Shown here one piece after another: positions 1-12,962 of a DNA stretch of 64,000 nucleotides (the stretch's first letter is position 1; every line of letters starts with the position of its first letter). A model generated the notes under the pieces. The model was not told the origin of the DNA, searched no databases, and saw only the letters and a program-made list of their open reading frames with translations. The stretch lies in NCBI GenBank assembly GCA_029961685.1, contig JARWKL010000010.1, positions 12,359,931 to 12,423,930 of the forward strand, given 5' to 3'. A program made the position numbers and the translations under genes. The stretch is from Aristolochia californica (lineage: Eukaryota > Streptophyta > Magnoliopsida > Piperales > Aristolochiaceae).

Positions 1-1440
1 CTAAAACTGAACTCCAAGGTTTTGGTATCCATGTTCTGGAAATTCCACAAATACAACTCCTAATAATAAGCCTAGTGGACCTTTATAGGAAAGGGACTTG
101 TAACTGATCCTAACATGATTTAAGTGTGGTGCATATGCATGCCAGAAACATGTTGAGGATGCAAGTGGTCATAATGATCCAAAAATTTCTAGGAGTAGAA
201 AAAATCAAATTCTCAAGTGGTTGGATATTTACCAGGGCCAAACAACCCACTTTTGGCCTATCATTAAAAATCACATATACTTTTTGGAACAATTTCTCTC
301 AGCATTTGTGCATTACCATTTTGGATGTTCAAATTTGTTTTCAAATCTGAACTTGAGTTTTCACGTTGCCATTTTTCTCGAAAACAAAAAAGATATAAGG
401 CATAAAAAATGAAAATTTCAGAGTTCATGTATGCAAAAAAAAAAATTCAAAAATATTTCAGGCACCAAAAATGAACTCCAAATTTTTGTTATCCATGTTC
501 TGGAAATTTCACTAGTACAGCCCTTAATAATAAGCCTGGTGGAATTTTAAAGGAAAGGGACTTGTAACTGATCCTAACATGCTTTAAGTGTGGTGGATAT
601 TCATGCCTGAAACATGTTGAGGATGCAAGTGGATTTAATGATCCAAAAATTTCAAGGAGTAGAAAAAATCAAATTCTCAAGTGGTTGGATATTTACCCAG
701 GCCAAACAACCCACTTTTTTCCAATCCTTAAAAATCACAGATACTTTTTGGAACTATCTCTCTCAGAATTTGTGCATATCCATTCTGGATGTTAAATTTT
801 TTTTCAGATCCAAACTTGATTTTTCACTCTTCCATTTTTCTCGTAAACAAAAAAGAAATAAGGCATAACAAAATGAAAATTTTAGAGTTCATGTATGAAA
901 AAAATAATTTCAAAATTATTTCAGGCACTAAAAATGAACTCCTAGGTTTTGTTATCCACATTCTGAAAATTTCACTAGTACAACCCCTAATAATAAAGCT
1001 TGGTGGAATTCTATAGGAAAGGGACTTGTAACTGATCCTAACATGCTTTAAGTGTGGGGGATATGCAAGCCAGAAACATGTTGGGGATGAGAGTGGACCT
1101 AATGATCCAAAAATTTCAAGGAGTAGAAAAAATCAAATTCTCAAGTGGTTGGATATTAACAAGGGCCAAACAACCGACCTTTTTCCTATCCTTAAAAATC
1201 ACAGATACTTTTTGGAACTATCTCGCTTAGCATTTGTGCATTTCCATTTTGGATGTTCAAATTTGTTTTCAGATCCAAACTTGAGTTTTAACTCTTCCAT
1301 TTTTCTCATAAACAAAAATGATATAATGCATAACAAAATGAAAATTTTAGAGTTCATTTATGCAAAAAAAAAAAAATTTCAAAATTATTTCAGGCACTTA
1401 AAATGAACTCCAAGGTTTTGTTATCCTTGTTCTGGAAATT
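1..1440 (+). repeat. Five-unit higher-order repeat, copy 1 (partial)
   Basis: This stretch aligns with 2322-3756 at an offset of 2321 bp falling to about 2318, far better than with neighbouring units. Shared private variants include GTGCATATGCATGCC at 126, the C-less GATGTTAAATTT near 791, TAATAAAGCTTGG near 990 and GATGAGAGTGG after the phase point at 1054. By eye the first 200 bases differ at about five positions. The left end lies outside the window. To the right the similarity fades within unit 4. Confidence 0.85.
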
Positions 1441-2230
1441 CCACTAGTACAACACCTAATAATAAGCCTGGTGGAATTTTATAGGAAAGGGACTTGTAAC
1501 TGATCCTAACAGGATTTAAGTGTGGTGGATATGCATGCCAGAAACATGTTGAGGATGCAAGTGGTCTTAATGATCCAAAAATTTGAAGGAGTAGAAAAAA
1601 TCAAATTCTCAAGTGGGTCGATATTTATCTGGGTCAAACAACCCACTTTTTGCCTATCCTTAAAAATCACAGATGCTTTTTGGAACTATCTCTCTTGGCA
1701 TTTGTGCATTTCCATTTTGGATGTTCAAATTTTTTTTCAGATCCAAACATGAGTTTTCACTCTCCCATTTTTCTCGTATTAAAAAAGATATCAGACATAA
1801 CAAAATGAAAATTTTACAGCTCATGTATGAAAAAAAAAATTTTAATTATTTCAGGCACTAGAAATGAACTCCATGGTTCTGTTATCCATCTTCTGGAAAT
1901 TCCACTAGTACAACCCCTAAGAATAAGCCTGGTGGAATTTTATAGGAAAGGGACTTGTAACAGATCCTAACATTCTTTTAGTGTGGTGGATATGCATGCC
2001 AGAAACATGTTGAGGATGAGAGTGGACCAAATGATCCAAAATTTTCAAGGAGTAGAAAGAATCAAATTCTCAAGTGGTTGGATATTTACCAGGGCCAAAC
2101 AACCCACTTTTTACCTGTCGTGAAAAATCACATAAACTTTTTGGAACAATCTCACTAAGCATTTGTGCATTACCATTTTGGATATTCAAATTTGTTTTCA
2201 GATCTGAACATGAGCTTTCACTTTGCCATT
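1260..2230 (+). repeat. Units 3(3')-5, related to 17.9-18.9 kb
   Basis: The order of rare variants here recurs 16,677 bp to the right. These are TTTTAACTCTTCC with AAAAATGATATAATGC (unit 3), GTGGTCTTAATG with GGGTCGATATTTATC and AGATGCTTTTTG (unit 4), CCCCTAAGAATAAGCC at the end of unit 4, and GGATATTCAAATTTG with AGATCTGAAC (unit 5). The copies have diverged more than the 2.3-kb pair, so this duplication is older. Confidence 0.75.
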
Positions 2231-2321
2231 TTCTCGTAAACAAAAAAGATATAAGGCATAACAAATTGAAAATTTTAGAATTCATGTATGCAAAAAAAAA
2301 ATTTCAAAATTATTTCAGGCA

Positions 2322-3756
2322 CTAAAACTGAACTCCAAGGTTTTGGTATCCATGTTCTGGAAATTCCACAAGTACAACTCCAAATAATAAGCCTAGTGGA
2401 ACTTTATAGGAAAGGGACTTGTAACTAATCGTAACATGATTTAAGTGTGGTGCATATGCATGCCAGAAACATGTTGAGGATGCAAGTGGTCATAATGATC
2501 CAAAAATTTCTAGGAGTAGAAAAAATCAAATTCTCAAGTGGTTGGATATTTACCAGGGCCAAACAACCCACTTTTGGCCTATCCTTAAAAATCACATATA
2601 CTTTTTGGAACAATTTCTCTCAGCATTTGTGCATTACCATTTTGGATGTTCAAATTTGTTTTCAAATCTGAACTTGAGTTTTCACGCTGCCATTTTTCTC
2701 GAAAACAAAAAAGATATAAGGCATAAAAAATGAAAATTTTAGAGTTCATGTATGTAAAAAAAAATTCAAAAATATTTCAGGCACCAAAAATGAACTCCAA
2801 GGTTTTGTTATCCTTGTTCTGGAAATTCCACTAGTACAGCCCCTAATAATAAGCCTGGTGGAATTTTAAAGGAAAGGGACTTGTAACTGATCCTAACATG
2901 CTTTAAGTGTGGTGGATATTCATGCCAGAAACATGTTGAGGATGCAAGTGGACCTAATGATCCAAAAATTTCAAGGAGTAGAAAAAATCAAATACTCAAG
3001 TGGTTGGATATTTACCCGGGCCAAACAACCCACTTTTTTCCAATCCTTAAAAATCACAGATACTTTTTGGAACTATCTCTCTCAGAATTTGTGCATATCC
3101 ATTTTGGATGTTAAATTTTTTTTCAGATCCAAACTTGAGTTTTCACTCTTCCATTTTTCTTGTAAACAAAAAAGAAATAAGGCATAACAAAATGAAAATT
3201 TTAGAGTTCATGTATGCAAAAAATAATTTCAAAATTATTTCAGGCACTAAAAATGAACTCCTAGGTTTTGTTATCCACATTCTGAAAATTTCACTAGTAC
3301 AACCCCTAATAATAAAGCTTGGTGGAATTTTATAGGAAAGGGACTTGTAACTGATCCTAACATGCTTTAAGTGTGGGGGATATGCAAGCCAGAAACATGT
3401 TGGGGATGAGAGTGGACCTAATGATCCAAAAATTTCAAGGAGTAGAAAAAATCAAATTCTCAAGTGGTTGGATATTAACAAGGGCCATACAACCGACTTT
3501 TTTCCCATCCTTAAAAATCACAGATACTTTTTGGAACTATCTCTCTTAGCATTTGTGCATTTCGATTTTGGATGTTCAAATTTATTTTCAGATCCAAACT
3601 TGAGTTTTCACTCTCCCATTTTTCACGTAAGCAAAAATGATATAATGCATAACCAAATGAAAATTTTAGAGTTCATGTATGCGAAAAAAAAAGTTCAAAG
3701 TTATTTCACACACTAAAAATGAACTCCAAGGTTTTGTTATCCATGTTCTGGAAATT
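2322..3756 (+). repeat. Five-unit higher-order repeat, copy 2
   Basis: This is the partner of 1-1440. Units starting at 2447, 2909 and 3373 match those at 126, 590 and 1054 in the same order, by eye roughly 96-98% identical. The match weakens in the 3' part of unit 8, where TTCAAAGTTATTTCACACAC appears. That ending matches instead the unit at 23000 and marks a switch to a different duplicated segment. Confidence 0.85.
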
Positions 3757-4610
3757 CCACTAGTACAACCCCTAATAATAAGCCAGGTGGCATTTTATAG
3801 GAAAGGGACACTTAACTGATCCTAACATGCTTTAAGTGTGGTGGATATGCATGCCAGAAACATGTTGAGGATGCAAGCGGACATAATGACCCAAAATTTT
3901 CAAGGAGTGGAAGAAATCAAATTCTCAAGTGGTAGGAAATTTTTCTGGGCCAAACAACCAACTTTTGGCCTATCCTTAAAAATCACATATACTTTTTGGA
4001 TGTTCAAAGTTGTTTCCAAATTCGAACTTGAGTTTTCACTCTCCCATTTTTCTCGTAAACAAAAAAGATATATGGCATAACAAAATGAAAATTTTAGAGT
4101 TCATGTATGCAAAGAAAAAGTTTCAAAATTATTTCAGGCACTAAAAATGCACTCCAAAGTTTTGTTATCCATGTTCCTGAAATTCCACTAGTACAACCCC
4201 TAATAATAAGCCTGGTGGAATTTTACAGGAAAGGGACTTGTAACTGATCCTAACATACTTTATGTGTGGTGGATATGCATGCCAGAAACTTGTTGAGGAT
4301 GCAAGTGGAACTAATGATCCAAAAATCTCGAGTAGAAAAAATCAAATTCTCAAATGGTTGGAAATTTACAAGAGCCAAACAACCCACTTTTGGCTTATCC
4401 TTAAAAATCAAATATACTTTTTGGAACAATCTCTCTCAGCATTTGTGCATTACCATTTTGGATGATTAAATTTTTTTTCGGATCTGAACTTGAGTTTTCT
4501 CTCTCCCATTTTTCTCGTAAACAAAAATGATATAAGGCATAATAAAAAAATTATAGTTTTCATGGATGCAAAAAAAAAATTTCAAAATTATTTCAGGCAC
4601 TAAAAATGAA
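3600..4610 (+). repeat. Units 8(3')-10, copy 1 of a segment repeated at 23.2-24.2 kb
   Basis: Shared with 23225-24240 in the same order: TTCAAAGTTATT with a CACACAC end; TAATAAGCCAG; the unit with the same internal deletion (ACTTTTTGGATGTTC at about 3991); AGTGGAAGAAATC or a close form; GGAAATTTACAAGAGCC in unit 10; and TTTTTTTTCGGATCTGAAC with TTTTCTCTCTCC. The offset is 19,626 bp at unit 9 and 19,625 at unit 10, equal to 44 units. Confidence 0.85.
3838..4265 (+). repeat. Unit 9, 428 bp, internal ~37-bp deletion
   Basis: The pyrimidine-rich middle (from after CTTTTTGGA to the second TTTTGGATGTTC) is missing, giving ACTTTTTGGATGTTC. In intact units TTTTGGA flanks both ends of the lost piece, so deletion between 7-bp direct repeats explains it. 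The same deletion occurs in the unit at 23464 and should descend from a single event. Confidence 0.9.
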
Positions 4611-7600
4611 CTCCAAGGTTTTGGTATCCATGTTCTAGAAATTCCACTAGTACAGCCCCTAATAATAAGCCTGGTGGAATTTTATAGGAAATGGACTTGT
4701 AAGTGATCCTAACATGTTATAATTGTGGTAAATATGCATGCCAGAAACATGTTGATGATGCAAGTGGACCTAATGATCCAAATATTTCAAGTAGAAAAAA
4801 TCAAATTCTCAAGTGGTTAGATATTTAACATGGCCAAAGAACCCACTATTTGGCTATCCTAAAAAATCACAGATACTTTTTGGAACTATCACTCTCAACA
4901 TTGGTGCATTTCCATTTTGGATGTTCAAATTTGTTTTCAGACCCAAACTTGAGTTTTCACTCTCCCATTTTTCTCGTAAACAAAAAAGATATACGGCATA
5001 TCAAAATGAAAATTTTAGAGATATGCATAAAAAAAATTTCAAAATTATTTCAGGCACTAAAAATGAACTCCAAGGTTTTGTTATCCATGTTATGGAAATT
5101 CCACTAGTACAGCCCCTAATAATAAGCTTCGTTGAATTTTATAGGAAAGGGACTTGTAACTGATCCTAACATGCTTTAAGTGTGGTGGATATGAATGCCA
5201 AAAACATGTTGAGGATGCAAGTGGACCTAATGATCCAAAAATTTCAAGGAGTAGAAAAAATCACATTCTCAAGTGGTTGGATATTTACCTGGGCCAAAAT
5301 ACCCACTTTTTGCCTATCCTTAAAAATCATAGACACTTTTAGGAACTTTCTCCCTCAGCGTTTGTGCATTTCCATTTTGGATGTTCAAATTTGTTTTCAA
5401 ATCGAAACTTGAGTTTTCACTCTCCCATTTTTCTCGTAAACAAAAAAGAAATAAGGCATAAAAAAATAAAGATTTTAGAGTTCATGTATGCAAAAAAAAA
5501 AAAGTTCAAAGTTATTTCAGACACTAAAAACGAACTCCAAGGTTTGGTTATCCATGTTCTGGAAATTCCACAAGTACAACCCCTAATAATAAGCCTGGTG
5601 GAATTTTATAGGAATGGGACTTGTAACTGATCCTTACGTGCTTTAAGTGTAGTAAATACGCATGCCAGAAACATGTTCAGGATGCAAGTGGACCTAATGA
5701 TCCAAAAATTTCGAGTAGAAAAATCAAATTCTCAAGTGGTTGGATATTTAACATGGCCAAACAACCCACTTTTGGCCTATCCTTAACAATCACAGATACT
5801 TTTTGGAACGATCTCTCTCCGCATTTGTGCATTTCCATTTTGGATGTTAAAATTTGTTTTCAGATCCAAACTTGAGTTTTCACTCTCCCATTTTTCTCGT
5901 AAACAAAAAATAAATAAGGCATAACAAAATGAAAATTTTAGAGTTCATGAATGCGAAAAAAAAAAAGTTCAAAAATATTTCAGACACTAAAAATGAACTC
6001 CATGGTTTTGTTATCCATGTTCTGGAAATTCCACTAGTACAGGCCCTAATAGTAAGCCTGGTGGAATTTTATAGGAAAGGGACTTGTAAGTGATCCTAAC
6101 ATGCTTTAAGTGTGGTGCATATGCAGGCCAGAAACGTGTTGAGGATGCAAGTGGACATAATGATCCAAAAATTTCAAGGAGTAGAAAAATCAAATTCTCA
6201 CGTGGTTGGATATTTACCAGGGCCAAACAACCCACTTTTTGCCTATACTTAAAAATCACAGATACTTTTTGGAACTACCTCTCTCAGCATTTGTGCATTT
6301 CCATTTTGGATGTTAAATTTGTTTTCAGATCCAAACTTGAGTTTTCACTCTCCCATTTTTCTCGTAAACAAAAAAGACATAAGGTATAACAAAATGAAAA
6401 TTTTCCAATTCATGTATGAAAAAAAAAAATTTTAAATTATTTCAGTCACAAAAAATGAACCCCAAGGTTTTGTTATCCATGTTTTCGAAATTCCACTAGT
6501 ACAACACATAATAATAAGCCTGGTGAAATTTTTTTGGAATGGGACTTGTAACTGATCCTAACATGCTTTAAGTGTGGTGGATATATATGTCAGAAACATG
6601 TTGAGGAAGCAAGTGGACGTAATGATCCAAAAATTTCAAGGAGTAGAAAAAATTAAATTCTCAAGTGGTTGGATATTTACTAGGGCCAAACAACCCACTT
6701 TTTGCCTACCCTAAAAATCACATATACTTTTTGGAACAATCTCTCTCAGCATTTGTGCATTACCATTTTGGATATTCAAATTTGTTTTCAGATCTGAACT
6801 TGAGTTTTCACTCTCCCATTTTTCTCATAAACAAAAAAGATATATGGAATAACATAATGAAAATTTTAGAGTTCATGTATGCAAAAAAAAAAAATTCAAA
6901 ATTATTTCAGGCACTAAAATTGAACTCCAAGGTTTTGTTATCCATGTTCTAGAAATTCCACTAGTACAACCCCTAATAATAAGCCTGGTGGAATTTTAAA
7001 GGAACAGGACTTGTAACTGATCCTAACATGCTTTAAGTGTGTTGGATATGCATGCCAGAAACATGTTGAGGATGCAAGTGGACCTAATGATTCAAAAATT
7101 TCAAGGAGTAAAAAAAATCAAATTCTCAAGTGGTTGGATATTTACCATGGCCAAACAACCCACTTTTTGCCTATCCTTAAAAATCACAGATACTTTTAGG
7201 AACTATCTCTCTCAGCATTTGTGCATTTCTATTTTGGATGTTAAATTTGTTTTTAGATCCAAACTTGAGTTTTCACACTTTCATTTTTCTCGTAAACAAA
7301 AAAGAAGTAAGGCATAACAAAATGAAAATTTTAGAGTTCATGTATGCAAAAAAAAAATTTTAAATTATTTCAGGCACTAAAAATGAACTCCAAGGTTTTC
7401 TAATCCATGTTCTTGAAATTCCACTAGTACAACCCTAATAATAAGCCATGAAGAATTTTATAGGAAAGGGACTTGTAACTGATCCTAACATGCTTTGAGT
7501 GTGGTGGATATGCATGCCAGAAACATGTTGAGGATGCAAGTGGATCAAATGATCCAAAAATCTCACGGATTAGAAAAAATCAAATTCTCAAGTGGTTGGA

Positions 7601-10600
7601 TATTTACCAGGGCCAAACCACCCACTTTTTGCCTGTCCTTAAGAATCACATATATTTTTTGGAAGTATCTCTCTCAGCATTTGTGCATTTCCATTTTGGA
7701 TTTTCAAATTTGTTTTCAGACCCAAACTTGAGTTTTGACTCTCCCATTTTCCTCGTAAACAAAAAAGAAATAAGGCATAACAAAATGAAAATTTTAGAGT
7801 TCATGTATGCAAAAAAAAAATTTCAAAAATATTTCAGGCATTAAAAATGAACTCCAAGGTTTTCTTTTGCATGTTCTGGAAATTCCACTAGTACAACCCC
7901 TAATAATAAAGCTTGGTGGAATTTTGTAGGAAAGGGACTTGTAACTGATCCTAACATGCTTTAAGTGTGGTGGATATGCATGCCAGAAACATGTTGAGGA
8001 TGAGAGTGGACCTAATGATCCAAAAATTTCAACGAGTAGAAAAAATCAAATTCTCAAGTGGTTGGATATTTACTAGGGCCAAACAACCCACTTTTTGCCT
8101 ATCCTTAAAAATCACATATACTTTTTGGAATTATCTCTCTCTGCATTTGTGCATTTCCATTTTGGATGTTCAAATTTGTTTTCAGATCCAAACTTGTGTT
8201 TACACTCTTCCATTTTTCTCGTAAACAAAAAAGAAAGAAAGAATACATAACAAAATGAAAATTTTAGAGTTCATGTATGCACAAAAAAAATTTCAAAATT
8301 ATTTCAGGCACTAAAAATGAACTCCAAGGTTTTGTTATCCATGTTCTGGAAATTTCACTAGTACAACCCCTAATAAAAAGCCTGGTGGAATTTTAGAGGA
8401 AAGGGACTTGTAACTGATCCTGACATGCTTTAACTGTGGTGGATATGCATGCCAGAAACAAGTTGAGGATGCAAGTGGACCTAATGACCCAAAAATTTCA
8501 AGGAGTAGAAAAAATCAAATTCTCAAGTGGTTGGATATTTACCAGGGCCAAACAACCCACTTTTGGCCTATCCTTAAAAATGACAAATACTTTTTCGTAC
8601 TATCTCTCTCAACATTTGTGCATTTCTATTTTGGATGTTCAAATTTGTTTTCAGATACAAACTTGAGTTTTCACTCTCCCATTTTTCTCGTAAACAAAAT
8701 AGAAATAAGGCATAACAAAATGAAAATTTTAGAGTTCATGTATGCTAAAAAAAAAAGTGCAAAATTATTTCAGGCACTAAAAATGAACTCCAAGGTTTTG
8801 TTATCCATGTTCTGGAAATTCCACTAGTACAACCCCTAATAATAAGCCTGGTGGAATTTTATAGGAAAGGGACTTGTAACTGATCCTAACATGCTTTAAG
8901 TGTGGTGGATATGCATGCCAGAAACATGTTGAGGATGCAAGTGGACCTAATAATCCAAAAATTTCATGGAGTAGAAAAAATCAAATCCTCACGTGGTTGG
9001 ATATTTAATAGGGCCAAACAACCCAGTTTTTGCCTAACCTAAAAAATCACATATACTTTTAGGAACTATCTCTCTCAGCATTTGTGCATTTCCATTTTGG
9101 ATGTTAAATTTGTTTTTAGATCCAAACTTGAGTTTTCACACTTCCATTTTTCTCGTAAACAAAAAATAAATAAGGCATAACAAAATGAAAATTTTAGAAG
9201 TCATGTATGCAAAAAAAAAATTTCAAAATTATTTCAGGCACTAAAAATGAACTCCAAGGTTTTGTTATCCATGTTCTTGAAATTCCACTAGTACAGCCCC
9301 TAATAATAAGCCTGGTAGAATTTTAAAAGAAAGGGACTTGTAACTGATCCTAACATGCTTTATGTGTGGTGGATATGCATGCCAGAAACATGTTGAGGAT
9401 GCAAGTGGACCTAATGATCCAAATATTTCATGGATTAGAAAAAATCAACTTCCCTAGTGGTTGGATATTTACCAGGGCCAAACAACCGACTTTTTGCCTA
9501 TCCTTAAAAATCACATATACTTTTTGGAACTATCTCTCTCAGCATTTGTGCATTTCCATTTTGGATGTTCAAATTTGTTTTCAGACCCAAACTTGAGTTT
9601 TCACTCTCCCATTTTTCTCGTAAACAAAAAAGAAATAAGGCATAACAAAACGAAAATTTTATAGTTTATGTATGCAAAAAAAAAAAAAAATTCAAAATTA
9701 TTTCGGGCACTAAAAATGAACACCAAAGTTTTGTTTTCCATGTTCTGGAAATTCCACTGGTACAACCCCTAACAATAAACCGGGTGGAATTTTGTAAGAA
9801 AGGGACTTGTAACTGATCTTAACATGCTTTAAGTGTGGTGGATATGCATGCCAGAAACATGTTGAGGATGCAAGTGGAATGAATGATCCAAAAATTTCAA
9901 GGAGTATAAAAAATCAAATTCTCAAGTGGTTGGATATTTACAGGGTCCAAACATCCCACTTTTTGCCTATCCTTAAAAATCACAGATACTTTTTGGAACT
10001 ATCTCTCTCAGCATATGTGTATTTCCATTTTGGATGTTCAAATTTTTTTTAAGATCCAAACTTGAGTTTTCACTCTTCCATTTTTCTCGTAAACAAAAAA
10101 GATATGATGCATAACAAAATGAAAATTTTAGAGTTCTTTTATGCAAAAAAAAATTTCAAAATTATTTCGAGCACTAAAAATGAACGCCAGGGTTTTGTTA
10201 TCCATGTTCTGGAAATTTCACTAGTACAGCCCTTAATAATAAACCGGGTGGAATTTTTTAGGAAAGGGACTTGTAACTGATCCTAACATGCTTTAAGTGT
10301 GGTGCATATGCATGCTAGAAACATTTTGAGGATGCAAGTGGACATACTGATCCAAAAATTTCAAGGAGTAGAAAAAATCAAAGTCTCAAGTGGTTGTATA
10401 TTTACCAGGGTCAAACAACCCACTTTTGGCCGATCCTGAAAAATCACATATACTTTTGGAACAATCTCTCTCGGCATTTGTGCATTACCTTTTTGTATAT
10501 TAAAATTTTTTTTCAGATCTGAACTTGAGTTTTCACTCTCCCATTTTTCTCATAAATAAAAAAGAAATAAGGCATAACAAAATGAACATTTTAGAGTTCA

Positions 10601-10761
10601 TGTATGCAAAAGAAAATTTCAAAATTATTTCAGGCACTAAAAATGAACTCCAAGGTTGTGTTATCCATGTTCTGGAAATTCCACTAGTACAACCCCTAAT
10701 AATAAGCCTGGTGGAATTTTAAAGGAAAGGGACTTGTAACTGATCCTAACACGCTTTAAGT

Positions 10762-11212
10762 GTGGTGGATATGCTTGCCAAAAACATGTTGAGGATGCAA
10801 GTGGACCTAATGATCCAAAATTTTCAAGGAGTAGAAAAAATCAAATTCTCAAGTGATTGGATATTTACCAGGGCCAAACAACCCACTTTTTGCCTATCCT
10901 TAAAAATCACAGATACTTTTTGGAACTATCTCTCTCAGCATTTGTGCACTTCCATTTTGGATGTTCAAATTTGTTTTCAGATCCAAACTTGAGTTTTCAC
11001 TCTTCCATTTTTCTCGTAAAACAAAAATGAAATAAGGCATAACAAAACGAATATTTTAGAGTTCATGTATGCAAAAAAAAAAAAGTTGAAAATTATTACA
11101 GACACTATAAATGAACTCAATGGTTTTGTTATCCATGTTTTGGAAATTCCACTAGTACAGCCCCTAATAATAAGCCTGGTGGAATTTTATAGGAAAGGGA
11201 CTTGTAACTAGT
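10762..11212 (+). repeat. Unit 24, 451 bp, junction deletion
   Basis: The 3' end reads TTGTAACTAGTGTGGTGG. About 17 bp (the GATCCTAACATGCTTTAA region) are missing immediately before the next phase point at 11213. This is offset in part by small insertions elsewhere in the unit. Confidence 0.85.
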
Positions 11213-11599
11213 GTGGTGGATATGCATGCCAGAAACATGTTCAGGATGAGAATGGACCTAATGATCCAAAAATTTCTAAGGAGTAGAAGAAATCAAATTC
11301 TAAAGTGGTTGGATATTTACCAGTGCCAAACAACCCCTTTTTGCCTATCCTTAAAAATCACAGATACTTTTTGGAACTATCTCTCTCAACATTTGTGCAT
11401 TTCCATTTTGGATGTTCAAATTTGTTTTCAGATCCAAACTTGAGTCTTCGAACTTCCATTTTTCTCGTAAACAAAAAAGAAATAAGGCATAACAAAAAGA
11501 AAACTTTAGAGTTCATGTATGCAAAAAAATAATTTCAAAATTATTTCAGGCGCTAAAAATGAACTCCAAGGTTTTAACTGATCCTAACATGCTTTAACT
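11213..11599 (+). repeat. Unit 25, 387 bp, ~80-bp 3' deletion
   Basis: AAGGTTTT at about 11568-11575 joins directly to AACTGATCC. The segment that normally holds TTATCC, ACTAGT and GGAAAGGGACTTG is lost, so this unit has no SpeI site. Three neighbouring units (24-26) all carry deletions, making 11.1-12.0 kb the most eroded part of the left half. Confidence 0.88.
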
Positions 11600-12035
11600 G
11601 TGGTGGATATGCATTGCCAGAAACATGTTGAGGATGAGAGTCGTCCAAATAATCATCCAAAAATTCTCAAGTGGTTGGATATTTACTAGGTCCGAACAAC
11701 CCCTGTTTGCCTATCCTTAAAAATCACAGATACTTTTTGGAACTATCTCTCTTAGCATTTGTGCCTTTCCATTTTGGTTGTTCAAATTTGTTTTTAAATC
11801 CAAACATGAGTTTTCACTCTTCCATTTTTCTCGTAAACAAAAAAGATATAACAAAATGAAAATTTTAGAGTTCATGTATGAAAAAAAAAATTTCAAAATT
11901 ATTTCAGGCACTAAAAATGAACTCCAAGGTTTTGTTATCTATGTTCTGGAAATTCCACTAGTACAGCCCCTAATAATAAGCCTGGTGGAATTTTATAGGA
12001 AAGGGACATTTAACTGATCCTAACATGCTTTAAGT
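11600..12035 (+). repeat. Unit 26, 436 bp, two small deletions
   Basis: The TTTCAAGGAGTAGAAAAAAT region is missing: CATCCAAAAATTCTCAAG runs straight through near 11654-11671. In addition AAGATATAACAAAATG lacks the usual GGCATA. The start also has an extra T (GCATTGCC). Confidence 0.85.
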
Positions 12036-12962
12036 GTGGTGGATATGCATGCAGAAAACATGTTGAGGATGCAAGTAAACATAATGATCAAAAAATTTCA
12101 AGGAATGGAAAAAATCAAATTCTCAAGTGGTTGGATATTTACCAAGGCCAAACAACCCAGTTTTTGCCTATCCTTAAAAATCTCAGATACTTTTTGGAAC
12201 AATCTCTCTCAACATTTGTGCATTACCATTTAGGATGTTCAAATTTGTTCCAGAGCCAAACTCTAGTTTCCACTCTCCCATTTTTCTCGTCAACAAAAAA
12301 GATATAAGGCATATCAAAATTCAAACTTTTTAGTTCATGGATGAAAAAAAAAATTCAAAATTATTTCAGTCACTAAAAATGAACTCCAAGGTTTTGTTAT
12401 CCATGTTGTGGAAATTCCACTAGTACAGCCCATAATAATAAGCCGGGTGGAATTTTATAGGAAAGGCACTTGTAACTGATCCTACCATGCTTTAAGTGTG
12501 GCTGATATGCTTGCCAGAAATATGTTGAGGACACAAGTGGACTTAATGATCGAAAAATTTCAAGGAGTAGAAAAAATCAAATTCTCAAGTGGTTAGATAT
12601 TTAACAGAGCCAAACAACCCACTTTTTGCCTATCCTTAAAAATCACAGATACTTTTTGGAACTATCTCTCTCAACATTTGTGCATTTCCATTTTGGATGT
12701 TCAAATTCTTTTTAAGATCCAAACTTGAGTTTTCACTCTTCGATTTTTCTCGTCAACAAAAAAGAGATAATGCATAACAAATTGAAAATTTTAGAGTTCC
12801 TGTACGCAAAAAAAAAATTTCAAAATTATTTCAGGCACTAAAAATGAACTCCAAGGTTTTGTTATCCATGTTTTTTAAATTTCACTAGTACAACCCCTAA
12901 TAATAAGCATGGTGGAATTTTATAGGAAAGGGACTTGTAACTGATCCAAACATGCTTTAAGT

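Larger units (their letters stand above)
1..5648 (+). repeat. Array block A, units 1-12 (plus partial unit at left edge)
   Basis: Unit starts: 126, 590, 1054, 1522, 1983, 2447, 2909, 3373, 3838, 4266, 4725, 5182. The first 125 bases are the 3' end of a unit that starts outside the window. Units 1-3 are repeated by units 6-8 at an offset of about 2.32 kb (five units). Unit 9 (3838) is short by about 37 bp through an internal deletion. Unit 11 (4725) has a degraded phase point (TTGTGGTAAATATG) and an unusual 3' end reading AGAGATATGCATAAAA where other units have the longer AGAGTTCATGTATGC form. Coding-like frames here are by-products of the repeat. Confidence 0.95.

Noticed and set aside
126..350. 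Recurrent open frames of about 76-82 codons on the + strand, one beginning GTG GTG GAT ATG and one beginning within GGATATTTACC, present in most units.
   Set aside because: They repeat only because the monomer repeats. Frames are broken by indels from unit to unit, starts are often non-ATG, the two frames overlap each other, and no protein family, signal or codon bias is recognisable.
960..1000. AATAAA in TAATAAAGCTTGG as a polyadenylation signal or transposon end.
   Set aside because: It is a one-base insertion variant of the common TAATAAGC satellite sequence, found in several units and linked to a subtype, with no gene context.
6011..6259. Minus-strand open frames that recur in several units.
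   Set aside because: They are antisense readings of the same conserved monomer, with no independent evidence of coding.
11570..11670. Possible transposon excision or insertion around the irregular units at 11.5-12.0 kb.
   Set aside because: Only satellite sequence is present on both sides of each joint. The irregularity is explained by deletions.
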